From NCBI GenBank assembly GCA_043778315.1, contig JAYWGJ010000280.1:1-5484 (forward strand): a stretch of 5,484 nucleotides of DNA, in the 5' to 3' direction. This DNA comes from JBEEMU01 sp043778315. Its GTDB lineage: Bacteria > Bacteroidota > Bacteroidia > Chitinophagales > Saprospiraceae. The translations under genes were made by a program, and so were the position numbers. Positions 1 through 4,135 of the stretch are shown piece after piece (the stretch's first letter is position 1; each line of letters begins with the position of its first letter). A model generated the notes under the pieces. It ran no database searches. It worked only from the letters and a program-made list of their open reading frames with translations, and was not told where the DNA came from.

Positions 1-54
1 CGCAACATTCATAAATAAGCTCAGCATAGCGAGCAGTAGGATTGCTTTTTTCAT
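1..54 (-). CDS. N-terminus of a secreted or membrane protein, cut by the window edge
   Basis: Reading the minus strand from the ATG at 54 gives 18 codons, MKKAILLLAMLSLFMNVA, open to the window edge. This is a classic signal-peptide start: two lysines, then a long run of hydrophobic residues. The protein is therefore probably exported, but nothing of the mature part is visible and the function cannot be assigned. No TAnnTTTG promoter element lies directly upstream. The gene starts 33 bases after the stop of the weak ORF at 88-381, so both could be read from the promoter at 498-529. No Shine-Dalgarno is seen, as is normal for Bacteroidota. Confidence 0.6.
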   Translation of the reverse strand, partial: MKKAILLLAMLSLFMNVA

Positions 55-87
55 GGTAACATGATTTTTGGTAAAAAATAATATGGT

Positions 88-381
88 TTAAAATATGGGA
101 AGAGTATTGTAATAAATTGGTGTAACTCGAATAAAAAAAGGCGTGAGACTTTCTTTATCTATATGTTTCATCTGAAAGGTTCCGCAAAAAACCTGTGTAC
201 AAAAACATGACAGACAAGAAAGACCACACCCAAATTGGGCATGAGCCTTTCCAGCTATCCTGTATTGTACATCTTTAAATTTTGCGGATTTATCTGATAT
301 AGAGGATAATCTTAGACTAACGCTAATATGTTTAAAAGACCTTTGCCTTCTATTAAGCAGATGTTTTAAAATAAACGACAT
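88..381 (-). CDS. Hypothetical 97-residue protein, cysteine-rich in the middle
   Basis: I do not recognise this ORF. It begins MSFILKHLLN, has a basic first third (several Arg/Lys) and a cysteine cluster around residues 52-66 (pattern CGLSCLSCFCTQVFC), and ends in a hydrophobic tail. There is no clear signal peptide or known domain. Codon use is AT-rich with AGA/AGG arginines, unlike the larger genes here, so it may be chance, foreign or decayed. In its favour: a strong promoter at 498-529 points at it, its ATG overlaps the stop of an 11-codon upstream ORF (TAATG), and it ends 33 bp before the next gene on the same strand. Against it: the whole stretch could be a long untranslated leader for the gene at 54. 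Confidence 0.3.
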   Translation of the reverse strand: MSFILKHLLNRRQRSFKHISVSLRLSSISDKSAKFKDVQYRIAGKAHAQFGCGLSCLSCFCTQVFCGTFQMKHIDKESLTPFFIRVTPIYYNTLPIF

Positions 382-469
382 TATCGGGAGCGATAAAAAT
401 AGTTAAAACGTAGCATTTGCGTAGGTTTATACTATTTTTGAGCGTAGATAAAGAATGTCGTTTATTTTA
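367..469 (-). repeat. 16-bp perfect inverted repeat in the leader of the 97-residue ORF
   Basis: The sequence AATGTCGTTTATTTTA at 454-469 (plus) recurs as its exact reverse complement at 367-382, with 71 bases between. Transcribed from the promoter at 498-529, the arms could form a 16-bp stem whose 3' side contains the AUG at 381-379, hiding that start codon. Alternatively, the arms could be recombination sites around a small invertible segment, or remnants of mobile-element ends. The repeat itself is certain; its role is not. Confidence 0.55.
381..416 (-). CDS. Possible 11-residue leader peptide (upstream ORF)
   Basis: Minus-strand ATG at 416 opens an 11-codon ORF (MLRFNYFYRSR) ending in TAA at 383-381. 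The last A of that stop is the first base of the ATG of the 97-residue ORF, giving a TAATG overlap typical of translational coupling. The peptide lies in the loop between two 16-bp inverted-repeat arms. It is rich in aromatic and arginine residues. With such a short ORF, chance is a real alternative. Confidence 0.25.
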   Translation of the reverse strand: MLRFNYFYRSR

Positions 470-478
470 TTTCAGGTA

Positions 479-1531
479 TTATTCTAATTGAATGTCACAA
501 AGGTATGCGTTTTTATTGAAAGTACCAAAAAGGAAATTTATTGACGTAAGTAGCTGATGCGGGATTGCGCCATAAGCAAAATCATACTGGCGAAACTTCG
601 TAGTGCCTTCGTAAACCTCTATATTGGTTAGTTTTTTATCCGATTTGATGCTGCTACCTGCTATATACACCGTATTTGCATCGATGCTGCGCACTGCATA
701 GATAAATTTGACTTTATTATAGGGTGTTATCGTTACAGAGGTAAAATCATTACCCGTATAATTGATTTCGGTGAGGTAAGAACTGCGCGAGGTAGTGCCG
801 TCCTCGTAGGTGTAGTTCATGTAATTGCCGTAGGCATCAGTCACTTTATTGATGCGCCAAAGTATCACCGCACCCGTAGCGGAGCTTTTAAACGCCGCGT
901 TATTAGCTGTGCCGTACTCTATGGTTGAGCCTTGTTTGGTGACTACTTTAAAACTAGCATTGGCTGCACCCAAACTATTAGACAAGGTGATGCGAGAATA
1001 AGATTCGTTTTCGGTAGCATACGCAGAACCCGATGCGCCGTAAACACCGCTAATCAGCACCAAACGCTGCCCGTCTAAGGCTATAGCATCGGAAGTGCCG
1101 AGCGTAGGCGCGCTTGCCGCGCCGTTAGTTGCTACCGTTTTGTTGATGCGGCTTATCGCCGAACCGCTACCCGCCAAGCTCCAGCCGATACCCATAGTAC
1201 TGACGTTGCTTTGCGAGTTGTAAGTAGCGGCAAGCTGCGGCTGCATACCGCCTGTGCCAGGTGCTATTTGTATAGGAACGGTGTAACCCGCGCCGCCTGT
1301 GAGCGATACGCTGTGTCCGCCCGTAGGTGTAGTTACGGGTGCGGCGGTGCTGTGCGTGAGCGGGTCAAAAGTAGCAGCAGTATAGATTTGCGCGTGCGCG
1401 CTACCTACTAAACTACAAAAAGCAACCGCGAGGAGTGCGAGCTGCGAGCTGCGAGCTGCGAGCTGCAAAAAATACTTGCTTGCGCAAGGTACGCAAAAGG
1501 TGTGGTAACTGTGGCATAAGATACATAACAA
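479..1531 (-). CDS. Truncated SpvB/RHS-type secreted protein, N-terminal fragment
   Basis: The 350-residue ORF has a signal peptide (hydrophobic core about 31-43, cleavage after AHA, Gln48 as first mature residue). Residues about 68-250 resemble the SpvB/TcaC N-terminal domain found at the front of long RHS/YD-repeat proteins: the stretch GYTVPIQIAPGTGGMQPQL followed by YNSQSNVSTMGIGWSLAG. Then come beta-rich segments such as ILWRINKVTDAYGNYMNYTY, typical of the region leading into RHS repeats. Relatives usually exceed 1000 residues; here the homologous part stops at LLTSIN (residue 332), and the final 18 residues are translated promoter DNA. The start shown is a TTG at 1531, the only frame open through the current repeat tract; a TTG at 1469 would give a short signal peptide. 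The better-placed ATGs at 1526 and 1517 are out of frame by one heptamer unit. It could be a silent cassette or pseudogene. Confidence 0.7.
   Translation of the reverse strand: MLCILCHSYHTFCVPCASKYFLQLAARSSQLALLAVAFCSLVGSAHAQIYTAATFDPLTHSTAAPVTTPTGGHSVSLTGGAGYTVPIQIAPGTGGMQPQLAATYNSQSNVSTMGIGWSLAGSGSAISRINKTVATNGAASAPTLGTSDAIALDGQRLVLISGVYGASGSAYATENESYSRITLSNSLGAANASFKVVTKQGSTIEYGTANNAAFKSSATGAVILWRINKVTDAYGNYMNYTYEDGTTSRSSYLTEINYTGNDFTSVTITPYNKVKFIYAVRSIDANTVYIAGSSIKSDKKLTNIEVYEGTTKFRQYDFAYGAIPHQLLTSINFLFGTFNKNAYLCDIQLE
498..529 (-). promoter_or_regulatory. Bacteroidota-type promoter reading leftward
   Basis: On the minus strand TTTG (529-526) is followed after 20 bases by TACCTTTG (505-498), an excellent match to the -33 TTTG / -7 TAnnTTTG consensus. 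The predicted transcription start is near 491. It lies inside the last codons of the truncated RHS-like ORF: FLFG and AYLC of that protein are read from the -33 and -7 boxes. It would drive the leader, the 97-residue ORF and perhaps the gene at 54. Confidence 0.65.
1436..1466 (-). repeat. Heptanucleotide tandem repeat in the RHS signal-peptide region
   Basis: On the minus strand the unit GCAGCTC occurs four times in perfect tandem (1466-1439) plus a partial GCA (1438-1436). Since seven is not a multiple of three, gain or loss of one unit shifts the frame between start codon and mature protein. With four units the ATGs at 1526 and 1517 read into a stop at 1415-1413 after 37 codons. With three (or six) units they would read straight into the hydrophobic core and AHA cleavage site. 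This is the layout of a phase-variable contingency locus. Confidence 0.75.
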
Positions 1532-1565
1532 AGGTGTGATTTAAATAAATAATGTGGTTTGTTAG

Positions 1566-1580
1566 TTTTGTATTACAAAA
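1566..1580. promoter_or_regulatory. Palindrome overlapping the RHS promoter, possible operator
   Basis: TTTTGTA and TACAAAA are perfect 7-bp arms around a single T. The palindrome overlaps most of the -7 element and reaches the predicted transcription start, where a bound dimeric repressor would block initiation. No regulator gene is visible nearby, and in AT-rich DNA such a palindrome could arise by chance. Confidence 0.35.
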
Positions 1581-1607
1581 GTACATTGTCTATGTTACAT
1601 TTCCAAA
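1576..1607 (-). promoter_or_regulatory. Promoter of the RHS-like gene
   Basis: Minus-strand TTTG (1607-1604), a 20-base spacer, then TACTTTTG (1583-1576) fit the Bacteroidota consensus, with the same spacer as the promoter at 498-529. Predicted transcription start is near 1569, about 40 bases before the candidate start codons at 1531-1517. A palindrome, TTTTGTA-T-TACAAAA (1566-1580), overlaps the -7 box and the start site and could be an operator. Confidence 0.65.
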
Positions 1608-1646
1608 TATTTGTCGATATTTTTTTACATTTATTTTTTGGAAGTG

Positions 1647-1760
1647 CGCCAAAACAGCGTTTTGGCGGGTGTTAGTTCCCCCAAACGCTGTTTCGGTGGG
1701 TGCAAGTGCGCCGAAACGCTGTTTCGGTGGAAAGTATATCGACGGAACAGCGTTCCGTCG
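1647..1760. repeat. Cluster of four related small palindromes (REP-like)
   Basis: Three clean hairpins and one decayed one share the core AAC-(AGC or GCT)-GTT. They are CGCCAAAAC/GTTTTGGCG around AGC (1647-1667), a degenerate one at 1681-1696, CCGAAAC/GTTTCGG around GCT (1711-1727), and CGACGGAAC/GTTCCGTCG around AGC (1740-1760). The preface AGTGCGCC precedes the first and third, and again the copy at 2787-2801. Arm bases differ but remain paired, which indicates selection on the hairpin. Short ORFs crossing this stretch on both strands look like artefacts of the repeats. Confidence 0.65.
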
Positions 1761-1866
1761 CACACGAACCCAATAAAAAAATATACTATTGATACAATAA
1801 AATCTACGTTCTTCGCGTTATATACAACAACAAGTGACAGCAAGCATACAAATTGATTAAAATCAG

Positions 1867-2055
1867 GTACACACGAACTTGAATGATGTACAACACTTGT
1901 GAAATGATGTACCTACATCAACAAAAAAGGTACAAACAGCATTAAAAAAGGTAGAACACTTTTAAAGTGTGGTACATACATCAACAAAAAATGTACATTA
2001 TTCTTTCTGAAATGTACACACCAAATTCAAAAACGTACCTTATTTCAAATCAAAA
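1867..2055. repeat. Array of nine 21-bp units, each opening with GTAC
   Basis: GTAC begins at 1867, 1888, 1909, 1930, (GTAG at 1951), 1972, 1993, 2014 and 2035: nine sites exactly 21 bp apart, two helical turns, so all face the same side of the DNA. The preceding two bases are mostly AT or AG. The other 17 bases vary but are A/C-rich on the plus strand; units at 1909, 1930, 1972 and 2014 carry A5-A6 tracts, also in phase, predicting curvature. Fading in-phase units may flank the array (ATAC 1846, CAAC 1825, CTAC 1804, ATAC 1783; CAAC 2056). Read as codons the units give heptapeptides beginning with Val, but stops occur at 1858, 1900, 1963 and 2008. The array ends shortly before the gene at 2131. 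It could be a regulatory or nucleoid-binding array, iterons, or a decayed heptapeptide-repeat gene. Confidence 0.8.
1956..1970. repeat. Dyad in the central unit of the GTAC array
   Basis: ACACTTT and AAAGTGT are perfect 7-bp arms around a single T at 1963. This lies in the fifth of nine units, the one whose GTAC has become GTAG, and within two bases of the array midpoint (1961). Confidence 0.5.
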
Positions 2056-2111
2056 CAACCTAAAACCACACAAAATATGGACTAAACTCTACCACACAAA
2101 GAGCAAACCTA

Positions 2112-2119
2112 AACCTTTG
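2112..2119 (+). promoter_or_regulatory. Weak -7-like element before the coiled-coil/FnIII gene
   Basis: AACCTTTG differs from TAnnTTTG at one base. No TTTG lies at the -33 distance, and transcription from here would leave a leader of only about five bases before the ATG at 2131. The true promoter may be elsewhere, perhaps within the array. Confidence 0.2.
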
Positions 2120-2130
2120 TGTTTATTTTT

Positions 2131-2775
2131 ATGAAACTAGTATTTAAAGGAGTGCTGGGTATCAAACGATTTACCGCACTCGCGTTGATTCAGAAATCAA
2201 CGCTCGTACAACTCAGTCAGGGCGCAAACGCTGCCGTATTTGCCACGCCCGAACCTACGCCCGCCGTGCTGAAAGCGAAAACGGACGCGCTACAAGCGAG
2301 CCTCGACCGCATCAAGGCGATAGAGCAGCAGTTAGCGACCGAACGCGAACGCTTAGACGCGCATGCGCACGAACTCAAACAAGCCTTAGAAACTAATTTG
2401 GCGTATGTGGAGAAAACGGCAAAAGCGGCAAACGACCCGACCATCATTTTGAACGGCGGCTACGACGTGCCGAGCGAACCCGTAAAAACAACCGTTATCG
2501 GGGTGCCGCAAAACGTGGAGTTGGCAGAAGACGCACACACAACAGGCGTACTACTTGTCCGCCTCAAAGCGGTAACGGCTGCCAAAGCCTACATCGTGCG
2601 CTACTGCACCGACCTCGCGCAAGCCGATTGGAGCGTACCGCAAAACTTCACTTCGTCGGTCAATATGCGCTTGAAAGCGGACGCGGGCAAGCGTATTTTT
2701 GTGCAGGTGAAAGCCTTAGGTCCGAAAAATATGGAGTCTGATTGGAGCGATATTGCATCGCGAATAGTGCCGTAA
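2131..2775 (+). CDS. Coiled-coil protein with C-terminal fibronectin type III-like domain
   Basis: The 214-residue product starts MKLVFKGVLGIKRF. I prefer the ATG at 2131 over an in-frame GTG at 2119, which adds only four residues and lies in a promoter-like sequence. There is no signal peptide. Residues about 45-100 are a charged, heptad-like helix (DALQASLDRIKAIEQQLATE onward) predicted to be a coiled coil. Residues about 123-213 look like a fibronectin type III fold: a first strand near VPQNVEL, a middle strand AKAYIVRYC, and a late strand RIFVQVKALG followed by SDWSD. Similar small coiled-coil/FnIII proteins occur in Bacteroidota as hypothetical proteins; their role is unknown to me. It stands alone, with the GTAC array upstream and a strong terminator downstream. 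Confidence 0.75.
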   Translation: MKLVFKGVLGIKRFTALALIQKSTLVQLSQGANAAVFATPEPTPAVLKAKTDALQASLDRIKAIEQQLATERERLDAHAHELKQALETNLAYVEKTAKAANDPTIILNGGYDVPSEPVKTTVIGVPQNVELAEDAHTTGVLLVRLKAVTAAKAYIVRYCTDLAQADWSVPQNFTSSVNMRLKADAGKRIFVQVKALGPKNMESDWSDIASRIVP

Positions 2776-2786
2776 TGAAAGTGCGC

Positions 2787-2801
2787 CGAAACGCTGTTTC
2801 G
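2787..2801. repeat. Fifth copy of the small palindrome family
   Basis: CGAAAC/GTTTCG around GCT, preceded by AGTGCGC as in the cluster at 1647-1760. It begins about 11 bases after the stop codon at 2775, a usual position for REP-like elements, and could protect the 3' end of the transcript. Confidence 0.5.
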
Positions 2802-2809
2802 CCCGCCCG

Positions 2810-2842
2810 AGATTTGCCAAATCTTAAAGATTTGGTAAATCT
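2810..2842. repeat. AGATTT-N3-AAATCT repeat pair, inverted form
   Basis: Two 15-bp sites, each AGATTT-core-AAATCT, are joined by TAA. The cores are GCC and GGT, so the sites are in opposite orientation and the whole folds into a long near-perfect hairpin. The same composite recurs at 2988-3020 with both sites in the same orientation. Confidence 0.6.
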
Positions 2843-2851
2843 AAACCCAAC

Positions 2852-2892
2852 AAAAAAAGCGTTCCACCAACGAATGGTGGAACGCTTTTTTT
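2852..2892. terminator. Strong bidirectional intrinsic terminator
   Basis: A perfect 17-bp stem (2852-2868 with 2876-2892) around a 7-base loop AACGAAT. GC-rich inner arms (GCGTTCCACC / GGTGGAACGC) are flanked by A7 on the left and T7 on the right, so it has the form of a Rho-independent terminator in both directions. It ends the transcript from 2131-2775. Confidence 0.85.
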
Positions 2893-2936
2893 GTTTAAGA
2901 AGTTAAGCGTAAACTAGTACCTTCGTGCCGCTTTTG

Positions 2937-2955
2937 CGAAGCCTTCGAGGCTTCG
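2937..2955. repeat. Small hairpin CGAAGCC/GGCTTCG
   Basis: Seven-bp arms around TTCGA in the gap before the lipoprotein gene. No T-run follows, so it is probably not a terminator. No role can be assigned. Confidence 0.35.
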
Positions 2956-2987
2956 TAAACGTTTTAGTGTTGCGTTTTTGCCAACTA

Positions 2988-3020
2988 AGATTTACCAAAT
3001 CTTAAAGATTTACCAAATCT
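2988..3020. repeat. AGATTT-N3-AAATCT repeat pair, direct form
   Basis: AGATTTACCAAATCT occurs twice (2988-3002 and 3006-3020), joined by TAA, the same architecture as 2810-2842. Here both cores are ACC, giving a direct repeat, whereas the other copy has opposing cores. It lies about 25 bases before the -7 box of the lipoprotein gene. Confidence 0.6.
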
Positions 3021-3045
3021 AACGGCACAAATCTGATTTTTTACC

Positions 3046-3053
3046 TACATTTG
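3046..3053 (+). promoter_or_regulatory. -7 promoter element for the SH3b lipoprotein
   Basis: TACATTTG matches TAnnTTTG exactly and sits 45 bases before the ATG at 3099. No good -33 TTTG is visible at the expected distance. The element lies within a small palindrome, CTACA-TT-TGTAG (3045-3056), that might bind a regulator. The leader up to the ATG is AT-rich with no Shine-Dalgarno. Confidence 0.5.
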
Positions 3054-3098
3054 TAGTTCATAATATAATCTATTTTATCCAACTTTTAATTTTATTGT

Positions 3099-4055
3099 AT
3101 GATACCAAAAATAATCCTCGGCTGCGCTATTTTAGGCTTCACCGCAACCGGGTGTAGCAACACCGACAAACAAAAAACGGCAACCGAAAATAATGCAACT
3201 CTGCCTGCACCGACAACGACCGTTGCAACGACTACCGCGCCTGCACCGAATACACCTTATATAACGACCGTCGCCGACCTCCGTATCCGCGAAACGCCTA
3301 CAATGAACGGCAAAGTGCTGACGACCGTAGCCGTAGGTACGCTTATAATTGTTACGGGCAAAACCTCCGCCGAAAAAGTAACCGTAAACCTGCAAGGCAA
3401 ATCCGTGACCGACGTATTTTATGAAGTGAGCCTGCCGCGTGGCGGCGAGGGCTGGGTTTTTGGTGGCGCGATAGCCAAAAAAGAAGACGCAACTGCCAAA
3501 AAAGAAGATTCGCCTTTGGCAGATCCGTTTTTAGTGACGAACACGAGCGTAGGCGGTATCACGAAAACTACTACGCTTGCCGACCTCACTACGCTGTTTG
3601 GCAAAGCCAATATTACCACAGAAAAAGAAATATACGCGAACGGCGACGTGCCGCCGTTTGAAGGCGTAACGATATACAAAGGCAAACCTGACGAGATAGA
3701 AATTGGGTGGAGCGAAGACAAAAAGACCGAAAAAATAGGTATTATATTGATACGCACTAAAGGCGGCAAATGGCATACTGCCGAAGGCATAAAAGTAGGT
3801 ACGACGCTCGCCGAACTCAATAAAATTAACGGCAAACCGTTTCTGTTTAGCGGTTTCGGTTGGGATTTTGGTGGTTATATCAATAAATGGAACGGCGGAA
3901 AACTGGAGTCGCTAGACCGCTTAGGGCTTCGGCTGACAGACGAAGGCACGCATTTAGCCGGCAAATATCAAGGCGAGGTGACACTCAAAAGCGATACGCC
4001 TGATTTGCTGAAAGCAAAAATAGAAGTAGGTGAGCTATCTATCGGTTTTCAGTAA
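3099..4055 (+). CDS. Lipoprotein with bacterial SH3 (SH3b) domain
   Basis: The 318-residue protein begins with a lipoprotein signal (IILGCAILGFTATGC) whose lipidated cysteine would be Cys19, so it is membrane-anchored. A Thr/Pro/Ala-rich linker (about 30-52) follows. Residues about 54-127 form an SH3b domain: DLRIRETPTMNGKVL and GTLIIVTG strands, then FYEV and the closing GWVFGGAI. SH3b domains often bind peptidoglycan or peptides; no enzyme motif is present. A duplicated KKED spacer (127-137) leads to a C-terminal region (about 150-318) I do not recognise, with two related segments, TTTLADLTTLFGK (157-169) and GTTLAELNKINGK (234-246). The ATG at 3099 is supported by the lipobox spacing and the -7 box at 3046. 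It is convergent with the hydrolase gene. Confidence 0.85.
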   Translation: MIPKIILGCAILGFTATGCSNTDKQKTATENNATLPAPTTTVATTTAPAPNTPYITTVADLRIRETPTMNGKVLTTVAVGTLIIVTGKTSAEKVTVNLQGKSVTDVFYEVSLPRGGEGWVFGGAIAKKEDATAKKEDSPLADPFLVTNTSVGGITKTTTLADLTTLFGKANITTEKEIYANGDVPPFEGVTIYKGKPDEIEIGWSEDKKTEKIGIILIRTKGGKWHTAEGIKVGTTLAELNKINGKPFLFSGFGWDFGGYINKWNGGKLESLDRLGLRLTDEGTHLAGKYQGEVTLKSDTPDLLKAKIEVGELSIGFQ

Positions 4056-4105
4056 ATTCAGTTTTATAAACCATAGTTGATACATAGTAAGTTTTACACA
4101 ACGGA

Positions 4106-4126
4106 CGTAGGGACGTAATGCCTACG
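4106..4126. repeat. Imperfect inverted repeat between convergent genes
   Basis: CGTAGG and CCTACG flank the 9 bases GACGTAATG, among further tandem GGACGTAG / CTACGCC-like words (4102-4135). It lies in the 80-bp gap between the two convergent stop codons. It lacks a T-run, so it is a weak terminator at best and may be a remnant of a dispersed repeat. Confidence 0.35.
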
Positions 4127-4135
4127 CCTCTACGC

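Noticed and set aside
456..488. Plus-strand ORF beginning MSFIL at 456
   Set aside because: Only ten codons; the shared start with the minus-strand ORF is simply a product of the inverted repeat.
1552..1856. Short overlapping ORFs on both strands across 1552-1856
   Set aside because: They arise from the open frames of the palindrome cluster at 1647-1760; the peptides repeat on both strands, have no domain, and lack promoter or start context.
1867..2055. CRISPR array
   Set aside because: The constant part is only 4 bp with a 17-bp variable part, far below CRISPR repeat length, and no cas gene is present.
1867..2055. Tandem minus-strand promoters (TACATTTT-, TACCTTTT-like words each 21 bp)
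   Set aside because: The words mostly lack the final G of TAnnTTTG, and the 21-bp period does not match the -33 to -7 distance.
1846..2085. Plus-strand heptapeptide-repeat protein reading V-x-T-x-x-K-N
   Set aside because: Four in-frame stops in ten units and a conserved wobble base favour a DNA-level array. Kept only as a possible decayed origin.
2217..2447. Minus-strand ORF within the coiled-coil gene
   Set aside because: Antisense of a coiled-coil coding region, Ala/Ser-rich as expected from the complement, and no promoter.
3132..3835. Minus-strand ORFs within the SH3b lipoprotein gene
   Set aside because: Low-complexity antisense translations; the sense strand has a lipobox, SH3b domain and promoter element.
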